A stretch of 64,000 bases of DNA from Nitrososphaerota archaeon (GTDB taxonomy: Archaea; Thermoproteota; Nitrososphaeria; Nitrososphaerales; Gagatemarchaeaceae): NCBI GenBank assembly GCA_027887045.1, contig JAPCJH010000002.1, forward strand, positions 446,723-510,722. The letters run 5' to 3'. The translations under genes and the position numbers were made by a program. Under the pieces are notes generated by a model. The model saw nothing but the letters and a program-made list of their open reading frames with translations. It made no database searches and was not told the origin of the DNA. Numbering within the stretch: the stretch's first letter is position 1; each line of letters begins with the position of its first letter. Shown one piece after another: positions 1 through 9,045 of this stretch.

Positions 1-1
1 C

Positions 2-1558
2 TACGGTTCAAGGATTGCTGGGTTTGAAGGAGATGATCCTGTAGTTGAGATGGTCATTGTAGCTAAAAGCCCCAGTGATAAAATAGCGAATAAACATGAC
101 CAAAAGCCTGCCCAGTCAAAACCTCTCATTGTAAGCGAGACGGACTTAGTGAAGGATGCAAAGAAACCTTCGGCTGAAGAGTTCGCGATAAGCAAATTAC
201 TAAACATCTATGAGCCCTTGGTTAATGCGGACTTCTTGGAGAGCGCGGAGATAGAGTACAAGAAAAGGATCGTTTCCGAAAAGCTGATTGAAATCCAGGC
301 TGATTACGGCGACTTCACTTCAAACCTAATTATTCCCTACGAATACTTCCTTTTTGACAAGCTCCATAAGCGGGCGCTAGCCCATCCAGATGAAACTTAC
401 GCGTTTGTTCGCACCTACTCGAGTCCTCAGGGAAAAGGCAACTCGGAGTTCACTTTTCGGGGGTTTCGGGAAGCCGCAAAGTCGCTTGCTTCACAAGGGA
501 TAATTGAGAGCACCGATGACTCAGTTAGGATTCTCAGTGGGAAAAAGCGAAGGAAAGCGCTCTCCAAGCTTCTCAAAATGTATCCGTTGACGACTAGAGG
601 TGCCATCCAGTACGCATTTCATGGGTTAGCCAATAGAGCGGGATTCGAGTTCAAGACGAAACCTATCCCTAAGTTGACTTTGATAGAAAAGGTCGAATCA
701 ATCGTCGAACTCGACCGGCCGAATAAGCTGCTCCGACTTGAAGAAGGAGTCATCTTTGACGATGGGAGCAAGCTGGTCGAAGAGCTAGCGCGAATTTCAG
801 GTTTCGTCGAAAAATACGAGTTCGAGGAAAAGAAAAAAGGAGATTTCATCAACTCCAGCAGACAAATCGAAATCTGGGATGACAAAAGACGGGTGAAGTT
901 TGTCCTAAAACACTTCCCGGAGCTCAAATCTGTGAAGTGGGCCCTCCTAAACCTGTGGTCCCTCGCGTCCAAGAGGTTCAACATGAGTCCCCTCTCAAGA
1001 CTCAACCGGGAGGTAGCGGCCGTAAGTCGGCTTCGTCGACTCGGAATCAAGACTCATCGGATAACCGGAGTCGTCTTGGACGATAGAACTCTAGTCACTG
1101 AGTATGTCCAAGGAGTTCCGCTAGACAAATCTGTCGGGGAGATAACCAAGGGGAAAAGCAAGGATACGGGCGACGTCGAAAAGTATGGACAAGTATTAGG
1201 CAAGCTACACAAAGCTGGCATGGTGTACGGGGATACAAAACCGCAGAATGCCCTTGTAGGGAAGGACGGAATTGACCTGCTGGATCTCGAGCAAGCTGTG
1301 GAGAAGGGTGATCCCGGCTGGGACATAGCCGAATTCCTCTACTATTCCGCAAAGCTCTCGAAAGAGAAAGAAGGAATGAAGCTCGTTGCTGAGGCCTTTC
1401 TAAAGGGGTATCGAAATGAGAATACCGGCCAACCTGTCAGAAAGGCGAAACGTCTGAGATATCTAGGACCGTTCATCTTGTTCCTAACCCCAAAGAAGAT
1501 CCGAGTGATCAGAGCCGCACTCAAGAAGTATTCGTCGGCAGGCGGCTCGGGCCCTTGA
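2..1558 (+). CDS. Bud32/RIO-like protein kinase, 5' end outside window
   Basis: The C-terminal half has the kinase catalytic signature LHKAGMVYGDTKPQN at about residues 384-402 counted from the ATG at 50, followed by LLDLEQA, a DFG-like metal site with DLE as in Bud32/RIO/Kdo-type kinases. The middle region is charged and includes helix-turn-helix-like helices. The frame is open from base 2 with no stop, so the ATG at 50 may be internal. The residues before it read YGSRIAGFEGDDPVVEMVIV, which resembles the GS motif and following strand of minimal nucleotidyltransferases, with the usual catalytic Asp pair replaced by V and E. A degenerate nucleotidyltransferase-kinase fusion is therefore possible. 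The kinase assignment is firm; substrate unknown. Confidence 0.75.
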   Translation, partial: YGSRIAGFEGDDPVVEMVIVAKSPSDKIANKHDQKPAQSKPLIVSETDLVKDAKKPSAEEFAISKLLNIYEPLVNADFLESAEIEYKKRIVSEKLIEIQADYGDFTSNLIIPYEYFLFDKLHKRALAHPDETYAFVRTYSSPQGKGNSEFTFRGFREAAKSLASQGIIESTDDSVRILSGKKRRKALSKLLKMYPLTTRGAIQYAFHGLANRAGFEFKTKPIPKLTLIEKVESIVELDRPNKLLRLEEGVIFDDGSKLVEELARISGFVEKYEFEEKKKGDFINSSRQIEIWDDKRRVKFVLKHFPELKSVKWALLNLWSLASKRFNMSPLSRLNREVAAVSRLRRLGIKTHRITGVVLDDRTLVTEYVQGVPLDKSVGEITKGKSKDTGDVEKYGQVLGKLHKAGMVYGDTKPQNALVGKDGIDLLDLEQAVEKGDPGWDIAEFLYYSAKLSKEKEGMKLVAEAFLKGYRNENTGQPVRKAKRLRYLGPFILFLTPKKIRVIRAALKKYSSAGGSGP

Positions 1559-1590
1559 ATAAGTAGCGACCAGCTAATCAGCAGTATTAA

Positions 1591-2046
1591 TCAGATTATC
1601 GGCTTTGTCTCGGGAGCCTTCCTGGAAAGGAAGATGGAAATGGTCGCGAGAATCGCGCCGATCCAGTACAGGCCAAAGTATACCTGGCGAAATATTGGCG
1701 CGGAGGTTCCGGTAACATACAGAGCTTCGCCCATGGCGAACAGGAGTGAGAAAATCGCCATTCCTCCTCCTATCCCTATGAGAAACCTTCCAGCGGTTCC
1801 GTGCTTCCGCAGGAGCAAGATTCCTCCAATAACTACCGAGAACCCCCCAAGTCCGACCAGATAGGTAAGTGCTGCAATTGCAACCTGCACCAAGATCTGG
1901 CCCGCACCAATGCTCGATCCCAGATAGTTATCGACGTAGCCCACGGCAGTCAAAAGAAGAGAGGCCGAAGTGACTCCGCTCACAATCAAGATCAGACCAG
2001 CGACTATACCGAGAAAACCCGCGGTCCTGAACGATTTCTGGGCCAA
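1591..2046 (-). CDS. four-TM membrane protein, unknown function
   Basis: The 151-residue product has four hydrophobic segments (about residues 10-32, 48-80, 88-106 and 122-142) joined by short loops, and a basic C-terminus with RKAPETK. It looks like a compact integral membrane protein of the kind often called DUF-type four-helix in archaea. No catalytic motif is visible. It is convergent with the kinase gene and divergent from the PAP2 gene. Function not recognised. Confidence 0.65.
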   Translation of the reverse strand: MAQKSFRTAGFLGIVAGLILIVSGVTSASLLLTAVGYVDNYLGSSIGAGQILVQVAIAALTYLVGLGGFSVVIGGILLLRKHGTAGRFLIGIGGGMAIFSLLFAMGEALYVTGTSAPIFRQVYFGLYWIGAILATISIFLSRKAPETKPII

Positions 2047-2266
2047 TTCCTACGTCATGCCCCCAGCCATCCCGTCAGGGGCTGCAGGAAGGTCCTAGTC
2101 TTTTGGCTCAAGACCTGAATTCCTCATGGAGAGATTGGCGCTTATATACTTTCGCGCAAGTGAAAGCGCTCCGAAGACGGTAGTGCCTAAGGAGCGTGGT
2201 TTGCACTTGGAGCTAGCTTTTTTTTGCCTAGCCTTGACGAAGAGTAATAAGAGGCCCCCACCGAGT

Positions 2267-2887
2267 ATGTGGCAATTGCAGAGGAAGGCCGTCCTCAGAT
2301 ATTCCCTCATTGCCCTCTCAGTGCTGCTCGGCGTCGCAATCCGCTTCGCGAACTTCGATTCCTACGAAATCCAATATGTGCTGGCACTTCAGAAAGCGGC
2401 CTTGGCGGCCAACATAATGTGGTTCTTCCAGCTCTACTCGCACCTTGGAGATTCTATCGTCTGGATAGGTGTGGCTCTCCTATTGCTTGCTTACTATTAC
2501 GGGAGGCCAAGGAAGGCGCTTAAGTTTGCCCTGTTCATAACTGTGGTAGCGGTAGTTGTCATCGTGATGAGGCTAATATTCCCGCGAGAGAGACCCTTTC
2601 AACCCATTAACGGAGCCCCCTCACAAGTGCTAGCCTACGCCTATGAGGGACTCCCTTCCTATCCATCAGGGCATATCGCACCTACCGCGGGGGGTCTCTA
2701 CCTTCTCGCCAGTCACTCGAAAAAGCTGAACATGTTGTTCGGAGTGCTGGTAGTTCTATTGGGGATAAGTCGTGTAGCGACCGGAACTCATTTCTTCACC
2801 GACATAATTGGAGCCGCGCTCTTCTCCTATCCCATAGCAGCCATCATCGATGACATGAAACTGTTCGAACGGTTCAAGGACCGTTAG
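2267..2887 (+). CDS. PAP2-family membrane phosphatase
   Basis: This is an integral membrane phosphatase of the type 2 phosphatidic acid phosphatase superfamily. All three signature parts are present: RLIFPRERP (the KxxxxxxRP element), YPSGH, and SRVATGTHFFTD (SRxxxxxHxxxD). The histidines of the last two are the family's catalytic residues. Five to six hydrophobic helices surround them. Substrates in the family are lipid phosphates or isoprenyl pyrophosphates such as the glycan carrier. The frame opens at 2126, but a TATA-like box (cttatata, 2141-2148) lies inside that extension, so the start is downstream. I chose the ATG at 2267; GTG at 2183 is an alternative. Confidence 0.87.
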   Translation: MWQLQRKAVLRYSLIALSVLLGVAIRFANFDSYEIQYVLALQKAALAANIMWFFQLYSHLGDSIVWIGVALLLLAYYYGRPRKALKFALFITVVAVVVIVMRLIFPRERPFQPINGAPSQVLAYAYEGLPSYPSGHIAPTAGGLYLLASHSKKLNMLFGVLVVLLGISRVATGTHFFTDIIGAALFSYPIAAIIDDMKLFERFKDR

Positions 2888-3109
2888 TCAAGGATTATGG
2901 GCATTTTCCGAATCAGTAAAGGCGAACGTTCACTCTTACTAAATCCAGAGGCCGTTTCATTCGCGTTGATGAAGCCATTCTTTTTGGGTTAGAGATCAGT
3001 ATCGACCTCAATTCTCAAGTTGGCTTCCGGACAGTCTATGCCATATTGATTCTTGGGGAACACACGGATTTTCAGAGTCGTTTTGAGGCCCTTGGCAAGA
3101 AACGATTTC

Positions 3110-3931
3110 CTACTTAATGACGATCGACTTAAGGTCCTTGGCCACCGGTGGGTAATGCATATCCATTTTTTCGAGTGTTCTTACAATTATGGTTGAAATG
3201 GTTACATCTCGAAACCAGTTGTTATTCGCAGGTATTAGAAACCAGGGAGCCCAACTCGTACTGGTCTTTTCCAGCGCCTCCTCATACGCCTTCATGTACT
3301 CTGGCCAGAGCTCCCGTTCGGGGAGATCATGGATGCTGAATTTCCACCTTTTTGTGGGATCATCAAGCCTATCTAGCAAGCGCTTTTTCTGTTCGTCCTT
3401 GTCAATGTGCAGATAAAACTTCACGATGGTCGTACCTTCTTCGCACAAAATTCGTTCAAAACGGTTGATTTCTTGGTATCGACTTTTCCAAACTTCCTCT
3501 GGTACTAACTTGTGGACCCGCTCGACCAGTACGCCCTCGTAATGGCTACGATTGAATATGACCATTTCACCCTTGCCAGGCATTTGTTTGTGCACCCGCC
3601 ACAAGAAATCATGGTCGAGTTCGTCGGGAGTGGGGACGCCGAAACGCGCGACACGCACAGTCTGGGGGTTGACTCCCTCAAAGACCCGTCTAATGGTCCC
3701 GTCTTTACCGCCAGTGTCCATCGCCTGTAGAACGATTAGCACCTTGTGTTTATGCTCGGCATAAAGCATTCCTTGAAGTTGCTCAAGCTTCTTGGTAAGC
3801 TTCTTTGAAACCTCGGTTGCGTCTTGTTCATTTCCATCGAAACCAGAAGTATCGCCAGCGTTCCATTGATCAAGATGGACCTTTTGTCGTGGTCGGATTC
3901 TGTATCGTTTGATGTGAGAACGTCCTTTCAA
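3110..3931 (-). CDS. ppk2: polyphosphate kinase 2 family protein
   Basis: The 273-residue protein matches the PPK2 family (polyphosphate:nucleotide phosphotransferase). It has the Walker A-like AMDTGGKDG at about residues 70-78, the FEGVNPQ stretch, the Walker B region MVIFNRSHYEGVLVERVH at about 123-140, and the lid-type arginines of DRLDDPTKRWKFS. The family moves phosphate between polyphosphate and nucleoside mono- or diphosphates in the cytoplasm. Length fits the single-domain, roughly 270-residue subgroup. It stands alone on the minus strand. Direction of the reaction and nucleotide preference cannot be read from the sequence. Confidence 0.92.
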   Translation of the reverse strand: MKGRSHIKRYRIRPRQKVHLDQWNAGDTSGFDGNEQDATEVSKKLTKKLEQLQGMLYAEHKHKVLIVLQAMDTGGKDGTIRRVFEGVNPQTVRVARFGVPTPDELDHDFLWRVHKQMPGKGEMVIFNRSHYEGVLVERVHKLVPEEVWKSRYQEINRFERILCEEGTTIVKFYLHIDKDEQKKRLLDRLDDPTKRWKFSIHDLPERELWPEYMKAYEEALEKTSTSWAPWFLIPANNNWFRDVTISTIIVRTLEKMDMHYPPVAKDLKSIVIK

Positions 3932-4183
3932 TGCTGAGGCTTGCCTTCGAACAAGGTTTTAGCCGTTTCGGGGGGACTTGGACTCAAGCATGAAGGGATT
4001 AGCGCTTAATGATTCTCGGCGCGCCTTTTCTTCTCGGTTGCAATCATCTCCAGAGTGAAAGGTCTGGAAGATGTGAGAAAGATAGGTCAAGTGTCTCAGA
4101 ACGAATGCGCAGGATGGGCAGTATCCCTAGATGGGCAGACTTAATACCGACGGCGAATCAAAACTTACGAGGAGAACGTATGA

Positions 4184-4474
4184 ATGGGACCTAGAATTCT
4201 CGGAGTTGGGTTTGGCATATTTGGAATCGGCGTCTTGGACCTAGGCTTTGCGGGTTCTGCCATTACTGACTTGTTCCATTTAGGGAACGTAATTCCTACA
4301 ATACCTGCCCCTACAATCCCTGGGACCAACCTCTTCGCCACACTCGTCCCGGGGGGAAACATCATCCTCTTCATCATTGGAGGCGCATTTCTCGGCGTTG
4401 GCATGATAATCTTGATTGTACGCAATCATAGAGTGGCAAAAAAGTCGTCCACTGTTGCAGTGCCCTCCAAGTAG
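4184..4474 (+). CDS. small two-TM membrane protein
   Basis: The 96-residue product has two hydrophobic segments (about 6-30 and 57-80) separated by a proline-rich loop with IPTIPAPTIPGTN, and a basic tail RNHRVAKKSS. A GGAG motif at 4171-4174 sits about 10 bases before the ATG, so the start is well supported. No family is recognised. The topology predicts an outside loop and a cytoplasmic basic tail. It is unlinked to neighbours. Confidence 0.55.
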   Translation: MGPRILGVGFGIFGIGVLDLGFAGSAITDLFHLGNVIPTIPAPTIPGTNLFATLVPGGNIILFIIGGAFLGVGMIILIVRNHRVAKKSSTVAVPSK

Positions 4475-4585
4475 ACATCGGCCTTCTGCTCTCCTTCACC
4501 GGAATATCTTTGTGCGACCTGTTCAGTTTCTTGTGAGTCAGATAGCATACCCCTGATATGCGCTGAGGACTCGGTTATCAGGGCA

Positions 4586-7135
4586 TCAGAATTTTGCTCG
4601 TTTGTAGAAGATCCTCTTTGCCACTTCTCCCGAGATGATGTAGAGCATTACGATTGCCGCCATCGCCACAATAAACAGAATTGGAGGTGGGCCAAATCCG
4701 AACAAATCACCTATCAAAGTAAAGGGGAGGACAATGGTGGCGGCAAGGACCGCTATTGTTGCGATCACCAGATGCGTTCCTGGCACACTCTTGAAGAAGG
4801 GACGCCTGCTCCGGATGACAAGTACGATCAGAGTTGCTGAGACGACCGATTCCACAAACCAACCGGTTCTAAAGAGAACCGTCGACGAATTCAGGACGAG
4901 GAGCAGAACCCCAAAAGTGAGGTAGTCAAACACCGAACTTAGGATCCCGAATGTTATCATGAAATTGCGAATGAAGCTGACGTTCCATCGTCGAGGCTGC
5001 TCAACCATCTCGCTATCCACGTTATCTGTGCCGATCGTTATCTCGGGGAAATCTGTCATCAGGTTGGTAAGCAATATCTGCCTCGGCAGGAGCGGGAGGA
5101 ACGGCAGGAAGAGGGAAGCACCTGCCATGCTGAACATGTTTCCAAAATTAGAACTCGTCGCCATGAAAACGTACTTGAGGGTGTTGGCAAAGGTCTTCCT
5201 TCCTTCTTTGACCCCCTGGACGAGCACGCCCAAATCCCTTTCACGCAGCACGATAGAGGCCGATTCTTTCGCGACATCCACGGCGCTCTCGACGGAGATC
5301 CCTACGTCGGCGGCATGGAGAGCCGATGCGTCGTTGATCCCATCTCCCATGTATCCGACGACATTTCCAGCTTTCTTGAAGGCGAGGATGATGCGTTCCT
5401 TCTGGTTTGGCTCGACTTCCGCGAACACGTCGGTTTGATTCACTTTGCCGAGCAACGCTTCGTCGCTCATCTTGAGGAGCTCTGGGCCTGCAATAATTCT
5501 TGGAGTTGGGAAACCGACTTGTTGACTTACAACGCCCGCGACGAGTCGGTTGTCACCAGTTATGATCTTCAGTGAGATTCCGAGCACTTTCAGGTCGTTA
5601 ATAGTCTCAGCAATTTTGGGTTTGATTGGATCATAGAGGACAATGAATCCCAAGAAGGTCATGCCGACCTCGCTGTCTTTGGTGATGAGCTTGTCGGTTC
5701 CAATGTCTTTGTACGCTATTCCCAGAACTCGAAAACCCTTGCTACTGAAGTCTTCGAACTGTTGTTGAATCTGCTTTTGAACCTCGGCGATTTCTGCGGT
5801 TGTCCCCTCTGAAGTTTCAACCGACGAGCAGACGTCAAGCACATTCTGGAGAGCGCCTTTCGTCACCATCAGGTTCTTCTCATCCTTGGACACCAGGACG
5901 CTCAATCGCTTTCGAAGAAAATCGTACGGGACCTCGTCCAGTTTCTTGTAGGCAGATGCATCAAAGTGATGTGCTTGAATCGCGGCGTCACTCCGGATCG
6001 CCTCATCGATCGGGTTCGTGAATCCCGACTGGAAAAAAGCGTTGAGAAAGGCGTATAGAAGCACTTTTTCGCTCTCCTTCCCCTGGACATCAAGAACGGA
6101 TTGTATCTTGATCGAGCCCTCCGTGAGAGTGCCAGTCTTGTCGGAGCAGAACACGTTCATGCTTCCGAAGTTCTCGATGGATGCTAGGCGTTTGACGATA
6201 ACCTTCTGCAGTGCCATCTTCTTTGCTCCCTGAGCGAGGTTTATGCTGATGATCGCCGGCAACAACTGGGGTGTAAGCCCGACGGCCAGGGCCAGAGAAA
6301 AGAGCAGAGAGTCCAACACCGGACGCGCAAAATACACGTTTATGGCGAAGGTGGCAACTACAAGCAGCATCGTAACTTCCATGAGAAGATATCCGAATCG
6401 CCGGACTCCGTGCTCAAACTCGGTTTCAGGCGGCCTGAGTTTCAACCGTTCGGAGACCTTGCCGAATTCCGTTCTTGCTCCGGTTCCAACTACCACTGCC
6501 TGTGCGCTCCCGCTGACCACGTTGGTTCCCATGAAGAGACTGTTGGTTCGCTGACTGAGTGCCGTTTCAGGGGGTAGAACCCCGGCCGTTTTCTCTGCTG
6601 GATAGGTTTCTCCAGTTAAGGACGCCTCATTGACGAAGAGGTCTTTGGATTCTATGACCAAAGAATCTCCGGGAATTAGGTCTCCCGCATTGAGGACGAC
6701 AATGTCTCCGGGCACAATCCCCTCGACTGGGATGTCTTTCTGGGTTCCATCGCGGATTACGGTTGCCTTTGTCTGCACGATCGCTAGTAATTTTTCGACG
6801 GCCTTGTTCGCGCCTCGCTCTTGAGAGAAACCGAGCAGGCTACTCACCAGGATAATCACCAGAATGATGAGCGCGTTCACAGGATCTCCTAGGAAGAATG
6901 ACAACCCTCCCGCAAAGATCAGGATGAGTATGACCGGGCTCTTGAATTGTGCAAGTAGGAGCGTGGGGGCGTCTGACCTCTTCTTGGGCTTCAGAAGATT
7001 TGTGCCGTATTGTTTGAGTCGTTTTCCCGCCTCATCGTCGGTTAGGCCTCTTGATGTCGTTTGCAGTCGCTGAAGAGTGTCAGAAGCAGGTACGCTCCAG
7101 AAGGATGGTTGGCTAGGGTCGTCTGGCTTACTCAA
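4586..7135 (-). CDS. mgtA: P-type ATPase, magnesium-transporting (MgtA type)
   Basis: The 849-residue protein is a complete P-type ATPase. It has the actuator LTGE (about 173-176), the phosphorylated Asp in CSDKTGTLT at residue 332, and the hinge GDGINDASAL near residue 620. The membrane motif GLTPQLLP in helix M4 resembles the GLTPEMLP of MgtA/MgtB (type IIIB) Mg2+ importers rather than the PEGLP of calcium pumps, and the short N-terminus and about ten TM helices fit. It would take up Mg2+ at the cytoplasmic membrane. It lies 58 bases downstream of the phosphoesterase gene on the same strand, possibly co-transcribed. Confidence 0.88.
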   Translation of the reverse strand: MSKPDDPSQPSFWSVPASDTLQRLQTTSRGLTDDEAGKRLKQYGTNLLKPKKRSDAPTLLLAQFKSPVILILIFAGGLSFFLGDPVNALIILVIILVSSLLGFSQERGANKAVEKLLAIVQTKATVIRDGTQKDIPVEGIVPGDIVVLNAGDLIPGDSLVIESKDLFVNEASLTGETYPAEKTAGVLPPETALSQRTNSLFMGTNVVSGSAQAVVVGTGARTEFGKVSERLKLRPPETEFEHGVRRFGYLLMEVTMLLVVATFAINVYFARPVLDSLLFSLALAVGLTPQLLPAIISINLAQGAKKMALQKVIVKRLASIENFGSMNVFCSDKTGTLTEGSIKIQSVLDVQGKESEKVLLYAFLNAFFQSGFTNPIDEAIRSDAAIQAHHFDASAYKKLDEVPYDFLRKRLSVLVSKDEKNLMVTKGALQNVLDVCSSVETSEGTTAEIAEVQKQIQQQFEDFSSKGFRVLGIAYKDIGTDKLITKDSEVGMTFLGFIVLYDPIKPKIAETINDLKVLGISLKIITGDNRLVAGVVSQQVGFPTPRIIAGPELLKMSDEALLGKVNQTDVFAEVEPNQKERIILAFKKAGNVVGYMGDGINDASALHAADVGISVESAVDVAKESASIVLRERDLGVLVQGVKEGRKTFANTLKYVFMATSSNFGNMFSMAGASLFLPFLPLLPRQILLTNLMTDFPEITIGTDNVDSEMVEQPRRWNVSFIRNFMITFGILSSVFDYLTFGVLLLVLNSSTVLFRTGWFVESVVSATLIVLVIRSRRPFFKSVPGTHLVIATIAVLAATIVLPFTLIGDLFGFGPPPILFIVAMAAIVMLYIISGEVAKRIFYKRAKF

Positions 7136-7193
7136 GGAAACTACCAGAGAACTGCTCCTCGGCGCTTTCGAGGGAGGCTAGCAATGGGTTGGC

Positions 7194-8705
7194 CTATCCG
7201 TTCGCCTTGTGAGCAGCCGCCTCTCGTCTGATCCGCTGCATGTATTTCGTTGCATGGACTGTCCTGTGTCTAAGGAACCTCCGGGCGATCTCCTCCTTTT
7301 CGGTGACAGGCGAGTTTTGGATGTCTCTTAGGAGAGCGACATGGTGGAACCCTCGCAGGGATGGGTCAACCGGTTTGGGCCTCAAGAGGGAAATGAGTCC
7401 TGACATCAATTCACTGAGACGAGCTGCGACTGAGTTGCCTGTCCTTTCCTTGTGAACGTATCCAGAGACGGCTGAATCAGGGAGTGTCATTGGCGCGTCC
7501 GTTCTAGGAGTCTGCAGCTTGAATAGATGATTGAGGGTCTGAGCCGTCTCGTCCCGTTTCGTCAGGCTACCAAGGTTGAACAGCTTTTCAACCGTGGCGA
7601 GAACTGACGTGTGGTCATAGGTATTGTGATCGATGGTACCCTTTGCTACGAGCGGGGAGATGATTAGTGTTGGGACCCGGACGCCGAGCTGTCGAAAGTC
7701 GAAATTGTTGTGATTGTTTCCAGGACTGGAGACTGAGTCTCCCGGGGGAATAGCTGTGGGGGGCACGACATGATCATAAAATCCCCCATGCTCGTCGTAC
7801 GTTATGATGAGCAGGCTTTCTTCCCAGTGTGGGGAACTGCGTATGGACTCGTAGATGTCCTTCAGTAGTCTCTCGCCGCTTGTTACGTCGTCGTTCGGAT
7901 GTTGAGATGTGCCACCTCTGAATTTCCCCGTGAAGGCATGGTAGTCCGGTTCCATGAACACGTAAGATTTCGAGAACTTTGGATCACTTACATCGTGCCT
8001 AAACTGATTGAATGGCCTAAAGTTCTTTTCGAGACGAGCGCGCATTCCGGCGATGGAAAGCGCTTGAGGAAATTCGTCACCGGAATAGATCATCCAATCG
8101 CGTTTGGCATTGTCGAATTGGTCATAGATTGAGCCGTTGTCGAACTTGAAGCCATCATACAATATGGACTTGAACTCGCGGGAGAAGGAGGGGCTGTCAT
8201 CCAAGCCGCCCGAGGATGCGGCGTGAATAAAGAAACGGTTGGGCCACGTCGGACCTGGTAAGGATGAGAACCAGTGATCGCATACAGCGAACTCGGTGGC
8301 CAAAGTCGTCAGGACTGGCAACTGGGTGGGCGAGTAGCATTTCATGATCGATTCGGGATTCTTGCGGTTGTAGCGGCTGAAATTTGAAACATAACCGCTG
8401 TTGTTTATGTTAGGATCGATCTGGCCAGGGGAGGGAGCGGGTGAGGAATAGGTGCCTCCCTTTCCACATATCTGCTCCTTCACATCACTGAATTCGTGGC
8501 CCGGACCATAGTCCATTAGGAAATCGGCTGGAGACGATACTGCGATGGCATCACCGCTTGGGGAGGCGTTGCTTTCTCTGCCAGTTAGCCCTTCTAGCTT
8601 GGTCGGTCTTCCGGATGGATCTGTTCCCTGAATTTGAGAAAAGCCAAGAAGATGGTCAAAGCTCCTGTTCTCCAACATTACGACGAAAATGTGTTCTATC
8701 AACAC
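7194..8705 (-). CDS. phospholipase C / acid phosphatase-type phosphoesterase
   Basis: The 503-residue protein belongs to the bacterial phospholipase C/AcpA phosphoesterase family within the alkaline phosphatase superfamily. The N-terminus carries IEHIFVVMLENRSFDHLLG, where E and N bind metal; later come TWPNRFF, LLIITYDEHGGFYDHV (metal-binding Asp and His) and YDHTSVLATVEKLF. It begins directly with the catalytic domain and lacks an obvious signal peptide, so it may be cytoplasmic or exported by an unusual route. The start is GTG with GAGGT just upstream. A small open frame (8699-8812) overlaps the start by 7 bases. Substrate, phospholipid or phosphomonoester, is uncertain. Confidence 0.85.
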   Translation of the reverse strand: MLIEHIFVVMLENRSFDHLLGFSQIQGTDPSGRPTKLEGLTGRESNASPSGDAIAVSSPADFLMDYGPGHEFSDVKEQICGKGGTYSSPAPSPGQIDPNINNSGYVSNFSRYNRKNPESIMKCYSPTQLPVLTTLATEFAVCDHWFSSLPGPTWPNRFFIHAASSGGLDDSPSFSREFKSILYDGFKFDNGSIYDQFDNAKRDWMIYSGDEFPQALSIAGMRARLEKNFRPFNQFRHDVSDPKFSKSYVFMEPDYHAFTGKFRGGTSQHPNDDVTSGERLLKDIYESIRSSPHWEESLLIITYDEHGGFYDHVVPPTAIPPGDSVSSPGNNHNNFDFRQLGVRVPTLIISPLVAKGTIDHNTYDHTSVLATVEKLFNLGSLTKRDETAQTLNHLFKLQTPRTDAPMTLPDSAVSGYVHKERTGNSVAARLSELMSGLISLLRPKPVDPSLRGFHHVALLRDIQNSPVTEKEEIARRFLRHRTVHATKYMQRIRREAAAHKANG

Positions 8706-8812
8706 TTACCTCGCCCGAAGGTGAAGTCGCTGCCTTCGACGATGCCGAGTTTGCCGTTGGGCGTCTTCCTTGTTTCATCAGGGTTCCACACAGTCCTTTT
8801 CGAGAACCCCAT
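8699..8812 (-). CDS. possible 37-residue protein ahead of the phosphoesterase
   Basis: An ATG at 8812 opens a 37-codon frame with contents such as NPDETRKTPNGKLGIVEG and a final GRGKC. It ends in a TGA that overlaps the GTG of the phosphoesterase gene. A TATA-like stretch on the minus strand (ttaagta, about 8843-8850) would place a transcript start only a few bases before this ATG, so this frame, and not the phosphoesterase, is the first one on the predicted mRNA. It could be a small protein or a coupling leader. No homologue is recognised; confidence is modest. Confidence 0.4.
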   Translation of the reverse strand: MGFSKRTVWNPDETRKTPNGKLGIVEGSDFTFGRGKC

Positions 8813-9045
8813 TGGCTTCAGGACTTCGGCCCTGATAATTTTTACTTAAACGTTCCTCCAAGGAATGGTCGAGACATCCCCTCTCAAAGCTTCGAAAAAG
8901 GTACGCTCGAAAGAAGCCAACTCTAAGCAAACAGGAACCCATGATGTCAAGATATCTCATGACCTGTGATACTTGTTGTGGTTACAGCAGGACGATCAGG
9001 ACATTGTTGAGTTGTTGACTCAAGAAATCGAATTGAAGAATCGGG

